From: Amaricoccus sp047275745
Lineage (GTDB): Bacteria > Pseudomonadota > Alphaproteobacteria > Rhodobacterales > Rhodobacteraceae
Assembly (NCBI RefSeq): GCF_047275745.1
Contig: NZ_JBKQWU010000015.1
Span: forward strand, 26,059-90,058
Reading direction: 5' to 3'
DNA length: 64,000 nucleotides
Both the position numbers and the translations under genes were made by a program. The notes under the pieces are model-generated. The model was not told where the DNA came from and did not search any database. It saw nothing but the letters and a program-made list of their open reading frames with translations. Positions 36,198 to 45,319 of the stretch are shown piece after piece. The first letter of the stretch is position 1; each line of letters begins with the position of its first letter.

Positions 36198-37211
36198 ATG
36201 CCGAGACCGATGATCATGACCGCCTTGCTCGCGCTGGCCGCGGGCGCCGCGCCCGCCCTGGCGCAGGAGGTCAATATCTATTCCTCTCGCCACTACGACA
36301 CCGACGAGAAGCTCTATTCCGACTTCACCGAGGCGACCGGCATCAAGGTGAACCGGATCGAGGGCACGGCGGACGAGCTCACCGCGCGAATGAAGGCCGA
36401 GGGCGAGAACAGCCCCGCCGACATCATCCTGACCGTCGACGCCGGGCGAGCCTGGTTCGCTGATCAGGAAGATCTGCTACAGGACATCGACTCCGAGGTG
36501 CTGAACGAGCGGATCCCCGATTATCTGCGCTCCCCCGATGGCGCCTGGTACGGATTCTCGACCCGCGCCCGGGTGATCTTCTACGCCAAGGACCGCGTGG
36601 AAACTCCGCCGCAAACCTATGCCGAACTCGCCGATCCGAAGTGGAAGGGCAAGGTCTGCATCCGCTCGTCGAGCAACATCTACAATCTCTCGCTGATGGC
36701 CGCGATCATCGCGCATGAGGGCGAGGAGGGCGCGAAGGCCTGGGCGGAGGGCGTGCTGGCCAATCTCGCCCGTCCGCCGGAGGGGGGTGACACCGATCAG
36801 CTCCGGGGCCTCGTCTCGGGTATCTGCGATGTCGCGGTCGCGAACACCTATTATTTCGCCCGCGCCCAGGCCGAGCCGGTCGAGGGGATCGGCGCCGATG
36901 TCGAGAAGATCGGCTGGGTCTTCCCGAACCAGGAAACGACCGGCACCCATCTCAACATCGCCGCGGCCGGCGTGGCCGCCCATGCGCCGAACCGCGAGGA
37001 GGCGGTCCAGTTCCTCGAATACCTGACGACCGGCTCGGCGCAGGAGTTCTTCGCGAACCAGAACCACGAATTCCCGGTCGTGCCCGACGCCGAGGTCGGC
37101 GAGATCGCCGCCGCGCTCGGCGCGTTCAAGCCCGATACGCTGAACCTGAACGCGCTCGGCGAGAACCAGGCCAAGGCGCAGGCGATCTTCAACGAGGTCG
37201 GCTTCCCCTAA
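36198..37211 (+). CDS. Ferric-iron ABC transporter substrate-binding protein (FbpA/FutA type), copy 1
   Basis: A 337-residue periplasmic binding protein with a signal peptide cleaved after ALA|QE (about residue 22). It matches the class-II Fe3+ binders (FbpA, FutA, AfuA): QEVNIYSSRHYDTDEKLY near the mature N terminus, the paired tyrosines NTYYFAR for iron, and FPNQETTGTHLNIAAAGV. A strong AGGGAGGA site precedes the ATG. A second copy follows 143 bp on, separated by a terminator, and the permease is convergent beyond that. Confidence 0.9.
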   Translation: MPRPMIMTALLALAAGAAPALAQEVNIYSSRHYDTDEKLYSDFTEATGIKVNRIEGTADELTARMKAEGENSPADIILTVDAGRAWFADQEDLLQDIDSEVLNERIPDYLRSPDGAWYGFSTRARVIFYAKDRVETPPQTYAELADPKWKGKVCIRSSSNIYNLSLMAAIIAHEGEEGAKAWAEGVLANLARPPEGGDTDQLRGLVSGICDVAVANTYYFARAQAEPVEGIGADVEKIGWVFPNQETTGTHLNIAAAGVAAHAPNREEAVQFLEYLTTGSAQEFFANQNHEFPVVPDAEVGEIAAALGAFKPDTLNLNALGENQAKAQAIFNEVGFP

Positions 37212-37257
37212 TCCGATCAGGGCGCGGCCGGACCGGCGCGCGCCAGCACGGATGGAG

Positions 37258-37295
37258 AGGCGCCCGGCCCTGCGCGGTCGGGCGCCTTTCCTTTT
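37258..37295 (+). terminator. Rho-independent terminator between the two iron-binding-protein genes
   Basis: AGGCGCCCG (37258-37266) pairs with CGGGCGCCT (37279-37287), extended inward by three pairs, and is followed by TTCCTTTT. It separates the two paralogues into different transcripts or sets their ratio. Confidence 0.8.
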
Positions 37296-37354
37296 GTTGA
37301 CCTTCTTACTCGGGAATGTCAGACCACGCGGGCCACCCTCAACCGGAGCCGCCG

Positions 37355-38359
37355 ATGCATCGTCTTCTCGCCGCCGCGTTCATCGCGGCAACCGCCCTGC
37401 CCGGCTGGGCGCAGGAGGTCAACATCTACTCCTCGCGCCATTACGACACGGACGAGAAGCTCTATCTCGATTTCACCGAGGCGACGGGGATCGAGGTCAA
37501 CCGGATCGAGGGCACGACCGACGAGCTCATCGCCCGGCTGAAGGCCGAGGGCCGCAACAGCCCGGCCGACATCCTCCTAACCGTGGACGCGGGCCGGATC
37601 TGGCTCGCCGACCGCGAGGGGCTGCTCCAGCCGGTCCAGTCGGACGTGCTTGACAGCCGCGTGCCGGCGGAGTTCCGGCATCCGGACGATCACTGGTTCG
37701 GCTTCTCGACCCGCGCGCGGATCATCTTCCACTCGAAATCACGCGTCCCGAACCCGCCGCGCACCTATGAGGCGCTCGCCGATCCGGAATGGAAGGGCCG
37801 CGTCTGCATCCGCTCGGCGACGGATGTCTACAACCTCTCGCTCATGAGCGCGATCATCGCCCATGACGGCGAGGCCGGGGCGGCGGAATGGGCGAAGGGC
37901 GTGCTCGACAACCTCGCCCGCCCGCCGGAGGGCGCGGATCTCGACCAGCTGCGCGGGATCATCTCCGGCCAGTGCGACATCGCCGTGGTGAACACGTATT
38001 ATTACGCCCGCACGCTCGCGGAGAACGTCGATGGCATCAGCGGCGAGAGCGAGGATCTGGCCTGGGTCTTCCCCAATCAGGAGACGACGGGGACGCATGT
38101 GAACATCGCGGCGGCGGGGATCGTCATCAATTCCCCGAACAAGGAGAACGCGGTCCGGTTCCTCGAATATCTCACGACCGATCAGGCGCAGGCCTATTTC
38201 GCGAACCAGAACTACGAGTTTCCCGTCGTCGAGGGGGTGAAGGTGAGCGAGATCGCCGCCTCGCTCGGGACCTTCCGGCGCGACACGCTGAACCTGAGCG
38301 TCCTGGGCGAGAACCAGCCCAAGGCGCAGGAGATCTTCAACGCGGTCGGTTTCCCCTGA
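37355..38359 (+). CDS. Ferric-iron ABC transporter substrate-binding protein, copy 2
   Basis: A 334-residue paralogue of the preceding gene; by eye about two thirds of positions are identical. Signal peptide ends GWA|QE, and the iron tyrosines are in NTYYYAR. The ATG at 37355 follows CCGGAGCC and gives a clean signal peptide. Differences cluster in the mid-protein (LLQPVQSDVLDSRVPAEFRHPDDHW region) and around NVDGISGESEDLA, so ligand affinity or anion could differ. It ends 3 bp from the stop of the convergent permease gene. Confidence 0.9.
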   Translation: MHRLLAAAFIAATALPGWAQEVNIYSSRHYDTDEKLYLDFTEATGIEVNRIEGTTDELIARLKAEGRNSPADILLTVDAGRIWLADREGLLQPVQSDVLDSRVPAEFRHPDDHWFGFSTRARIIFHSKSRVPNPPRTYEALADPEWKGRVCIRSATDVYNLSLMSAIIAHDGEAGAAEWAKGVLDNLARPPEGADLDQLRGIISGQCDIAVVNTYYYARTLAENVDGISGESEDLAWVFPNQETTGTHVNIAAAGIVINSPNKENAVRFLEYLTTDQAQAYFANQNYEFPVVEGVKVSEIAASLGTFRRDTLNLSVLGENQPKAQEIFNAVGFP

Positions 38360-38362
38360 CGC

Positions 38363-40045
38363 TTACGCGGTCCCCGGCTCGGACTTGGACCCGGCCCCGG
38401 CGTACCCGGCCCGCTCCGCTCCCGCGGGGCGGCGCCCGGCGATCGAGCGGCAGACGAGGATGACCGGCAGCAGGCCGATCGCCGCGATCACGAGGCTCGG
38501 GACGGCGGCCTGATCCAGCCGCTCGTCCGCCGCCAGCCGATGCGCCTGCACCGCGAGCGTGTCGAAGTTGAACGGCCGCATGATGAGCGTCGCCGGCAGT
38601 TCCTTCAGCACATCGACGAAGACCAGCAACGCGGCGGTCAGGAGGCTGCCCTTCAGGATCGGAATCTGCACGCGGGTCAGGAGCGCCAGCGGCCGGGTGC
38701 CGAGGGTGCGCGCAACCGCGTCGATATTGGGGCTGACCGTCGCCATCCCGGCGTCATAGGTGTTGAGCGCCACCGCCATGAACCGCGCCATGTAGGCGAG
38801 CACCAGAAGCCAGATCGTGCCGGTGAGCAGGAGGCCGGTCGAAACGCCGAACCGCTCGCGCGCGATCGCGTCGATCGCATTGTCGAGATGGGCGAAGGGA
38901 ACCAGAAGCCCGACCGCGATCACGCCGCCCGGCACGGCGTAGCCGAGCCCCGCCCCGAGCACGAGGCCACGCGACAGCCGTCCCGGATGGAGCCGCGCGC
39001 GGAATCCGATCAGGACCGCGCCCGCGACCGTCACGGCGGCGGCCACGCCGCCCAGCGTCAGAGAATTGGTGACGAAGCCGAGATAGCGCGGATCGGCGAG
39101 GCTCTGGCCCGACCCGAGCGCCATCCGCGCCAGCACCACCACGGGCAGGGCGAAGCCGATGGCGAAGGGCACGCCGCAGGCGAGCGTGGCGACCCAGCCG
39201 CGCCAGCCCGTGAGCCGTGTCTTCTCCGCGCCGGCGCCGCCGCCCCCCCGGCCATAGGCGCGCGCCTCGCCGCGCTGCGCCCGTTCGAGACCGGCCAGCA
39301 GGAGTGCGAAGGCGAGCAGGCAGAGCGCGAGCTGCGCCGCCGCGCCCCGGTCCGCCATCGAGAACCAGGCCTGATAGATCCCGGTCGAGAAGGTCCGGAC
39401 CGCGAAATGCGCGACCGTGCCGTAATCGGCGATCGTCTCCATCACCGCGAGCAGCACGCCCGCGGCGATCGCCGGCCGCGCCATCGGCAGGCTGACCCGC
39501 CAGAACGCGCCCCAGGGGCCTTGCCCCAGCGTGCGCGCCGCGAGATAGGCGGTCGCGGATTGCTGCGCGAAGGCGTTGCGGGCGAGGAGGTAGACGTAAG
39601 GATAGAGCACGCAGACCAGCATCAGCGCCGCGCCCGGCAGAGAGCGGATGTTCGGGAACCAGTAGTCGCGCGGCCCCCAGCCGGTCACCGCGCGGAGCCA
39701 GGTCTGCGCCGGACCCGGATGCGACAGGAAGTCGGTATAGGCATAGGCCAGAACATAGGCGGGGAAGGCGAGCGGCAGCACAAGCAGCAGTTCGAGCACC
39801 CGCGCGCCCGGAAAGCGGTACATGGTGACGAGCCAGGCCGCCCCGGTCCCGACCGCGGCCGTCCCGAGCGCGACTAGGGCCACGAGCAGCAGCGTGTTGC
39901 GGACGTAGAGCGGCAGCACCGATCCGGCCAGCCCGCGCCAGGTCTCGAGGTCGCCCATCAGGGCGGCGAGGGCCGCGGCCGCCATCGGGGCCACGCAGAT
40001 GATCGCCACGAGCCAGGCGAGACCGTTCAGAACACGCGCACCCAT
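38363..40045 (-). CDS. Ferric-iron ABC transporter permease (FbpB/SfuB type)
   Basis: A 560-residue inner-membrane permease made of two fused permease halves with about 12 hydrophobic segments. Each half carries an EAA-type loop for the ATPase (AARTLGQGPWGAFWRVSLPMARPAI and VARTLGTRPLALLTRVQIPILKGSL). This matches FbpB/SfuB Fe3+ permeases, which act with the binding proteins encoded convergently. ATG 40045 lies behind GGGGAG; an earlier ATG at 40078 adds 11 residues with a poor site. The ATPase gene (fbpC) is not in the window. Confidence 0.9.
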   Translation of the reverse strand: MGARVLNGLAWLVAIICVAPMAAAALAALMGDLETWRGLAGSVLPLYVRNTLLLVALVALGTAAVGTGAAWLVTMYRFPGARVLELLLVLPLAFPAYVLAYAYTDFLSHPGPAQTWLRAVTGWGPRDYWFPNIRSLPGAALMLVCVLYPYVYLLARNAFAQQSATAYLAARTLGQGPWGAFWRVSLPMARPAIAAGVLLAVMETIADYGTVAHFAVRTFSTGIYQAWFSMADRGAAAQLALCLLAFALLLAGLERAQRGEARAYGRGGGGAGAEKTRLTGWRGWVATLACGVPFAIGFALPVVVLARMALGSGQSLADPRYLGFVTNSLTLGGVAAAVTVAGAVLIGFRARLHPGRLSRGLVLGAGLGYAVPGGVIAVGLLVPFAHLDNAIDAIARERFGVSTGLLLTGTIWLLVLAYMARFMAVALNTYDAGMATVSPNIDAVARTLGTRPLALLTRVQIPILKGSLLTAALLVFVDVLKELPATLIMRPFNFDTLAVQAHRLAADERLDQAAVPSLVIAAIGLLPVILVCRSIAGRRPAGAERAGYAGAGSKSEPGTA

Positions 40046-40147
40046 GGACCCGCTCCCCGCGATGCCGGCCAGAATCATACGGGCCGGACCTGTACCGGCC
40101 GGTGATCCCGCGGGGATTCCGCCGGGACCGCCGCGCCTTCCCCGGCG

Positions 40148-40636
40148 CTAGAACCCGCCGCCGGTCTGCGTGCCGGGGCCCTGCTGCTGGAACTGGCCGG
40201 GGTCCATGTTGAGGATGTTGCCGAAGAGCTGCTGCAGCGCGCCGAGCTGCTGACCGCCGGTCTCCGTCGTCTCGCTGGCGAGTTCGATGACCCGACCGTC
40301 CTTCACGCCATAGCGGGCGAGGCCGGTCACGACACCCTCGCCGCTGTAACTGACGGCGAGCACCTTCCGGTCGAGCACGCGCGGCGCGTGGTAGGTGTAG
40401 TTCTCGAAGGTGCTCTCGACATAATACCAGGCGGAATCGCGCATCACGCCGCCGCCGGCGGGCAGGCCGAGGATCTCCTCGACCGTGGCGGCGGTATCGA
40501 CGCCCGGCCTGATCCGCGCCACATCCGCCTCCGACGGCATGTAGCCGTGGATCTGCGTCGTCGCCGAACAGGCCGCCAGCGAAAGCCCAGATACAAGCAG
40601 GGCGGCGGCGAGAGCCCGCGTCGCGCTGGAGCGCAT
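40148..40636 (-). CDS. bamE: BamE (SmpA/OmlA) family outer-membrane lipoprotein
   Basis: A 162-residue lipoprotein with a lipobox LAAC at 20-23 and the SmpA/OmlA core (DVARIRPGVDTAATVEEILGLP, then WYYVESTFENYTYHAPRVLDRKVLAVSY). BamE is a small subunit of the Bam complex that inserts beta-barrel proteins. The C-terminal tail is Gln/Gly-rich. ATG 40636 is behind GAGGACGAC and gives the shortest signal peptide. Divergent from yceD, as in many alphaproteobacteria. Confidence 0.88.
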   Translation of the reverse strand: MRSSATRALAAALLVSGLSLAACSATTQIHGYMPSEADVARIRPGVDTAATVEEILGLPAGGGVMRDSAWYYVESTFENYTYHAPRVLDRKVLAVSYSGEGVVTGLARYGVKDGRVIELASETTETGGQQLGALQQLFGNILNMDPGQFQQQGPGTQTGGGF

Positions 40637-40665
40637 GTCGTCCTCATCCATGATCCGAATACCAC

Positions 40666-40694
40666 TTGCTCCCCTACTCCGCGCATGGTCTAAA
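40666..40694 (+). promoter_or_regulatory. Likely promoter for yceD-rpmF
   Basis: TTGCTC, 17 nt and TCTAAA lie 62 bp before the yceD start in the bamE/yceD divergent gap. Confidence 0.4.
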
Positions 40695-40756
40695 TTCAAG
40701 GAACTTGGCCGGGTAGGCCGGGCCATGTCCCGGACTCGCGCCGCGAAGGACCCGTC

Positions 40757-41311
40757 ATGACTCCGCTCATCGAACAGGCCGCCGACAACCCGGAGTTTCC
40801 CCGGGTGATCGAGCTGGCGAGGCTCCGGGACACGCCGGAATACCGTTTCGACATCTCCCCCTCGGAAACCGAAGCCGCGTCGATCGCCCGGCTGATGGAT
40901 GCGCTCTCGGTCCGGAAGATGCGCTTCGCGGGCCGCCTCACCCCGGTCAGCGGCGGCGGCTGGCAGCTCGACGGCGCGCTCGGGGCAACCGTCGCGCAGA
41001 CCTGCGTCGTGACGCTCGACCCCGTGACCACCCGCGTCGACCAGAAGGTGCGCCGGCTCTACCTGCCGAACGCCGCGCCGGCCGGCGCGGATGTGATTCT
41101 CTCGCCCGACGAGGATGAGGAGATCGATCCCCTGCCCGACCGGCTCGATCTCGGGCTCGTCGCGGTGGAGGCCCTGGCGCTCGCGCTGCCCGACTATCCG
41201 AGGAAGGAGGGCGCCTCGCTCGCGGCGATGGGCTATGACGAGGAGGGCGAGACCGTGAAGCCTTTCGCCGCCCTCGCGGCGCTGCGCGACAAGCTCGGCG
41301 GCGGGTCCTGA
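40757..41311 (+). CDS. yceD: DUF177 / YceD family protein
   Basis: A 184-residue YceD-family protein. It has the central VAQTCVVTLDPV motif with the conserved cysteine and the acidic DEDEEIDPLPDRLDLGLVAVEALALALPDYPR segment typical of the family. YceD is linked to 23S rRNA metabolism in bacteria and plants. It nearly always precedes rpmF, as here. GAAGGA lies before the ATG. Confidence 0.9.
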   Translation: MTPLIEQAADNPEFPRVIELARLRDTPEYRFDISPSETEAASIARLMDALSVRKMRFAGRLTPVSGGGWQLDGALGATVAQTCVVTLDPVTTRVDQKVRRLYLPNAAPAGADVILSPDEDEEIDPLPDRLDLGLVAVEALALALPDYPRKEGASLAAMGYDEEGETVKPFAALAALRDKLGGGS

Positions 41312-41344
41312 CTAGGCGGGTCCTGAGCAATCGCCAGAAAGGGC

Positions 41345-41372
41345 TTGCGCCGGAGCGCTCGATGCGTATTTT
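41345..41372 (+). promoter_or_regulatory. Possible promoter for rpmF-plsX-fabH
   Basis: TTGCGC, 16 nt and TATTTT lie between yceD and rpmF, leaving a leader of about 130 nt before rpmF. Confidence 0.33.
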
Positions 41373-41508
41373 CCGCGGTTCGTTTCCTGCCCGTTCCCGG
41401 CGACCTTGGGCGTGACAGACCACGCCGGATCTGGTACCCCGCGCGGGCCGAACACAAACTGAAGAGGATGATCCGGGCCGGGGCCCGATCGAGATCGAGG
41501 TCAAGACT

Positions 41509-41712
41509 ATGGCTGTACCTAAAAGCAAGGTTACCGGATCGCGCCGCGGCATGCGCCGCTCGCATGACGCGCTCGTCGCCGCCAATCCGAACGAGTGCCC
41601 GAACTGCGGCGAACTGCGGCGTCCGCACCACGTCTGCGGCGCCTGCGGACATTACGACGGCCGCGAAGTGATCGCCGCCGATACCGTCGACCTCGACGAC
41701 GAGGCCGCCTGA
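41509..41712 (+). CDS. rpmF: 50S ribosomal protein L32
   Basis: A 67-residue bL32 with the MAVPKSKVTGSRRGMRRSHD start and a zinc ribbon of Cys30, Cys33, Cys43 and Cys46. A short acidic tail follows. It precedes plsX-fabH, the conserved linkage of ribosome and phospholipid synthesis genes. Confidence 0.96.
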   Translation: MAVPKSKVTGSRRGMRRSHDALVAANPNECPNCGELRRPHHVCGACGHYDGREVIAADTVDLDDEAA

Positions 41713-41743
41713 GCAACCTCTAACGACGCGAGGTTGGGCCGCC

Positions 41744-42853
41744 ATGTCCGCCGACACCAGGATGATCGGCGCCGGCGCCGCCCCGACCACGGGTGATATC
41801 GTCCTGTCGATCGACGCGATGAGCGGCGATCGGGGTGTCGCGGACGTTCTGAAGGGGATGGGCAAGTCGCTGAGCGCCGATCCCCGGCTGCGCTACCTCC
41901 TGCATGGCGACGCCGAGGTTCTCGGCCGCGCGCTGCGGTCCGGCAGCCCCCTCGCCGCCCGTACCGAGATCCGTCATGCCGAATCCGTGATCGGCATGGA
42001 GGAGAAGCCGTCGCGGGCGCTGAGGCGCGCGCGCGGTTCCAGCATGTGGGGTACGCTGCAGGCGGTGCAGTCGGGCGAAAGTCCCGCCGCGATCTCCGCC
42101 GGCAACACCGGCGCGCTGATGGCGCTCTCGATGCTGGCACTCCGCAAGGCCCCCGGGGTCAATCGGCCCGCGATCGCGGTCCTCTGGCCTTCGGTCAATC
42201 CCGCCGGATACAACGTCCTCCTCGACGCGGGCGCCGATATCCGCGCCGACGCGGCCGATCTTCTGAACTACGCGCTCATGGGCACCTCCTACGCCCGCAA
42301 CGCGCTCGACGTCGCCCGGCCGCGCATCGGCCTGCTGAACGTCGGGACCGAGGAGCACAAGGGCCGCTCCGAACTGCACGAGGCGGCCGACCTGATCGCC
42401 GATGCCGCGCCGCTGGGCGAATTCGACTATATCGGCTATGTTGAGGGCAGTGACATGGCCTCCGGCCGGGTCGACGTGATCGTCACCGACGGTTTCACCG
42501 GCAACATCGCCCTCAAGACCGGCGAGGGCACCGCCTCGCTGATCCGCGACCAGCTGAAACAGGCCTTCGCCTACAGCCTGTTCAGCCGCGCCGGCGCGCT
42601 CTTCGCGCTCGGCTCGCTCCGCCGGCTCGGTGCGAGGATCGACCCGCGCAACGTGAACGGCGGCGTCTTCCTCGGGCTGAACGGCCTCGTCATCAAGAGC
42701 CACGGCGGCGCCGATGCGACCGGCTTCGCCGCGGCGATCCGCCTCGCGGGCAATCTGGCCGAACGGGGCTTCACGCAGAAACTCGCCGCCCGCATGGCGC
42801 TTGGCACGCCGGCGGCCGTCGAGGAAGGCACTCGGGAGGGTGCGACGACATGA
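41744..42853 (+). CDS. plsX: Phosphate acyltransferase PlsX
   Basis: A 369-residue PlsX that makes acyl-phosphate from acyl-ACP and phosphate for the PlsY step of phosphatidic acid synthesis. Hallmarks are the N-terminal LSIDAMSGDRG, the SAGNTGALMALSML stretch and VTDGFTGNIALKTGEG. It overlaps fabH by 4 bp. Confidence 0.95.
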   Translation: MSADTRMIGAGAAPTTGDIVLSIDAMSGDRGVADVLKGMGKSLSADPRLRYLLHGDAEVLGRALRSGSPLAARTEIRHAESVIGMEEKPSRALRRARGSSMWGTLQAVQSGESPAAISAGNTGALMALSMLALRKAPGVNRPAIAVLWPSVNPAGYNVLLDAGADIRADAADLLNYALMGTSYARNALDVARPRIGLLNVGTEEHKGRSELHEAADLIADAAPLGEFDYIGYVEGSDMASGRVDVIVTDGFTGNIALKTGEGTASLIRDQLKQAFAYSLFSRAGALFALGSLRRLGARIDPRNVNGGVFLGLNGLVIKSHGGADATGFAAAIRLAGNLAERGFTQKLAARMALGTPAAVEEGTREGATT

Positions 42854-43827
42854 CGACGATCCGGGCCGTGGCACGGGGCTGCGGCCACTACCTTCCCGCC
42901 CGCGTGGTCGAGAACGCGGAATTCGCGACCACCCTCGACACATCCGACGAATGGATCCGCGCCCGCACCGGGATCGAACGGCGGCATTTCGCCGCCGAAG
43001 GCGAGAGCACCTCGGATCTCGCGATCGCGGCGGCGCGGGCCGCCCTCGCCGATGGCGGGCTCACGGGCGCCGACATCGACGCGATCGTGCTCGCGACGGC
43101 GACGCCCGACAACACGTTTCCGTCGACGGCGGTGCGGGTCCAGACCGCGATCGGCATGAAGGCCGGCTTCGCCTTCGACATCCAGGCGGTCTGCGCCGGC
43201 TTCGTCTTCGCCCTCGCGCAAGCCGACGCGCTGATCCGCTCCGGCTCCGCCGAGCGGGTGCTGGTCATCGGCGCCGAGACCTTCTCGCGCATCCTCGACT
43301 TCACCGACCGCGCGACCTGCGTCCTCTTCGGCGACGGCGCCGGCGCGCTCATCCTCGAACGCCAGGAACAGACAGGCACCTCCGGAGATCGCGGTCTGCT
43401 CGCGACCGATCTCAATTCCGATGGCCGCTACACCGATCTTCTCTATGTCGATGGCGGCCCCTCGACCACCGGCACCGCCGGCGTCGTGAGGATGGCGGGT
43501 CAGGAGATCTTCAAGCACGCCGTCATCAAGCTCGCCCAGACCGGCGGCGCCGCGCTCGCCAAGGCCGGTCTCGAAAAGGCCGACGTGACCTGGCTGGTTC
43601 CGCATCAGGCGAACCTCCGGATCATGACCATGACCGCGCAGAAGCTCGGCGTGCCGATCGAGCGCGTCGTCGTCACCGTGCAGGATCACGGCAATACCTC
43701 CGCCGCCTCGATCCCGCTCGCGCTTTCCGTCGCCAATTCCGAGGGCAAGCTCCGGCGAGGCGACCTGGTGCTGATGGAGGCGATCGGCGGCGGTCTCGCC
43801 TGGGGCGCCGCCGCCCTGCGCTGGTAG
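42850..43827 (+). CDS. fabH: Beta-ketoacyl-ACP synthase III
   Basis: A 325-residue FabH that starts fatty acid synthesis by condensing acetyl-CoA with malonyl-ACP. The triad is complete: Cys115 in DIQAVCAGF, His252 in VPHQANLRI and Asn282 in DHGNTSAASIP. Length is typical. It lies directly after plsX, as in E. coli. Confidence 0.96.
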   Translation: MTTIRAVARGCGHYLPARVVENAEFATTLDTSDEWIRARTGIERRHFAAEGESTSDLAIAAARAALADGGLTGADIDAIVLATATPDNTFPSTAVRVQTAIGMKAGFAFDIQAVCAGFVFALAQADALIRSGSAERVLVIGAETFSRILDFTDRATCVLFGDGAGALILERQEQTGTSGDRGLLATDLNSDGRYTDLLYVDGGPSTTGTAGVVRMAGQEIFKHAVIKLAQTGGAALAKAGLEKADVTWLVPHQANLRIMTMTAQKLGVPIERVVVTVQDHGNTSAASIPLALSVANSEGKLRRGDLVLMEAIGGGLAWGAAALRW

Positions 43828-43936
43828 CCGGCGCTCACCCCCGACACGCGGCGGCCGATGCCCGGCGGACAGCACCCCCGCCTCTCCGGGCCGCCGCTTC
43901 CGTCCCGCCTTCGCCGGTCCGGGCAAGCCGTTGTTA

Positions 43937-43966
43937 TTGACTCGCTTTAACTGTACACCCTAGGCT
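43937..43966 (+). promoter_or_regulatory. Likely promoter for ihfA
   Basis: TTGACT, an 18-nt spacer and TAGGCT lie about 40 bp upstream of the ihfA start codon, in a locally AT-rich patch. Confidence 0.45.
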
Positions 43967-44004
43967 TCGGTGCTGCGTGGCACTGGCCGCACCGGGGGGA
44001 AGGA

Positions 44005-44307
44005 ATGAGTGAGAAAACTCTGACGCGGATGGAACTCAGCGAAGCCGTGTTCCGCGCCGTTGGCCTTTCGCGTAACGAATCCGCCGAACTCGTTGAATCC
44101 GTTCTCGATCACATGTCGAACGCCCTTGTTCAGGGCGAGACTGTCAAGATATCTTCATTTGGGACTTTCAGTGTGCGATCCAAATCCGCCCGTGTCGGGC
44201 GAAATCCGAAGACTGGCGAGGAAGTGCCTATTGAACCCCGCCGCGTCCTGACCTTCCGCCCTTCGCATATCATGAAGGAGCGGGTGGACGCCGGCAACAA
44301 GCGCTGA
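44005..44307 (+). CDS. ihfA: Integration host factor subunit alpha
   Basis: A 100-residue HU/IHF-fold protein that pairs with IhfB to bend DNA. The DNA-intercalating arm GRNPKTGEEVPIEPRRVLTFRPS is complete and KISSFGTFSVRSKSARVGRNP is typical of the alpha subunit. A strong GGGGGAAGGA site precedes the ATG. It is followed by a MerR-type regulator, as in E. coli-like ihfA-merR pairs of alphaproteobacteria. Confidence 0.95.
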   Translation: MSEKTLTRMELSEAVFRAVGLSRNESAELVESVLDHMSNALVQGETVKISSFGTFSVRSKSARVGRNPKTGEEVPIEPRRVLTFRPSHIMKERVDAGNKR

Positions 44308-44419
44308 ACCGCCCGGAGGGGCCGGCGCGAATAACAGGAACGAGGAGAGGCGCGGCGTTGGTGGCCTCGCCCTGATCCGGGCGGACAGCGTTTTCCACGC
44401 TTGCGAGGTTGACGAGACG

Positions 44420-45094
44420 ATGGACAAGTCACCGGAAGCATTCAGAACGATCAGCGAAGTCGCCGAAACCCTCGATGTGCCGCCGCATGTGCTGCGCTTC
44501 TGGGAGACGCGCTTCAACCAGGTGAAGCCGGTAAAGCGCGGCGGTGGCCGGAGATATTATCGGCCGGAGGACGTCCGCCTGCTCCGGGGCATCCGCGGCC
44601 TGCTCTACGACGACGGCATGACGATCAAGGGCGTGCAGAAGATCCTGCGCGAGCGCGGCATCCGCCATGTGATCGGCCTCGGCACGCTGACGGGCGAGCC
44701 CGCCGCCACGCATTCCGCGCCGACAGCGGCGCCGGCCCTCGCGGCCTCCCCGCGCGCCCCGGCGGCCTCGCCCATGCCGCCGGCGACCGACCCGGTCCAG
44801 CGCCGACCCGAACCCGCGCCGAGCCGCATGAATCATGTGGACGGCCACGCTTCGGAGGTTCCCGGCGCCGCTCCCAGCCCTGTCCCCGGCTTCCTCGAAA
44901 CCACGCTTCTGGCGCCGGATCGTCCGGCGTGGGGGCCGGCCGCGGCGAGCGAGGCCGAACCGAAGGTCCCCGCCACCGACGGGCAGGCCGTCGCGGTGAC
45001 GCTGACCGGCCCCGGCCGCCGGGCGGCGCTCGCCGCGCTGGTGACGGAGCTTGAAGCCCTGCGCGCGGTCATGGCGCGGGACCGGAAGGGCTGA
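44420..45094 (+). CDS. MerR family transcriptional regulator
   Basis: A 224-residue regulator. The N-terminal winged-helix MerR domain (about 8-80; FRTISEVAETLDVPPHVLRFWETRFNQVKPVKRGGGRRYYRPEDV) is intact. The rest is a Pro/Ala-rich disordered region and a short C-terminal helix (LAALVTELEALRAVM), possibly for dimerisation. There are no metal-binding cysteines, so it is not a metal sensor. The target is unknown; the ihfA-merR order is conserved. Confidence 0.9.
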   Translation: MDKSPEAFRTISEVAETLDVPPHVLRFWETRFNQVKPVKRGGGRRYYRPEDVRLLRGIRGLLYDDGMTIKGVQKILRERGIRHVIGLGTLTGEPAATHSAPTAAPALAASPRAPAASPMPPATDPVQRRPEPAPSRMNHVDGHASEVPGAAPSPVPGFLETTLLAPDRPAWGPAAASEAEPKVPATDGQAVAVTLTGPGRRAALAALVTELEALRAVMARDRKG

Positions 45095-45203
45095 GGCACC
45101 TGCGCGAGGTGGTCCCGGGGACCGATCGCGCGCACGGCCGGACCCGCCTCGCGCGTCTCGGGGCGGTGCCGGAGCCTCTCCGCGAATTTCCGGCGCTTTC
45201 CGC

Positions 45204-45231
45204 TTGCTCTGCCCGGCGGCGCGGTTATAAA
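45204..45231 (+). promoter_or_regulatory. Promoter for tRNA-Pro
   Basis: TTGCTC, 16 nt and TATAAA end 11 bp before the mature tRNA 5' end. Confidence 0.5.
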
Positions 45232-45242
45232 GCGCCCGGTGT

Positions 45243-45319
45243 CGGGCTATAGCGCAGTCTGGTAGCGCGTTCGACTGGGGGTCGAAAGGTCGTGAGTTCG
45301 AATCTCGCTAGCCCGACCA
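45243..45319 (+). tRNA. tRNA-Pro(GGG)
   Basis: A 77-nt cloverleaf. The acceptor stem CGGGCTA pairs with TAGCCCG, the discriminator is A and the CCA is encoded. The D arm is GCGC...GCGC. The anticodon stem TTCGA/TCGAA encloses loop CTGGGGG, giving anticodon GGG (Pro, codon CCC). The T arm GCGAG-type stem has loop TTCGAAT. It sits between merR and the dCTP deaminase gene. Confidence 0.96.

Noticed and set aside
45292..45294. GTG inside tRNA-Pro as the true dcd start
   Set aside because: tRNA processing would cut the message there, and the extra residues encode tRNA sequence, not conserved protein.
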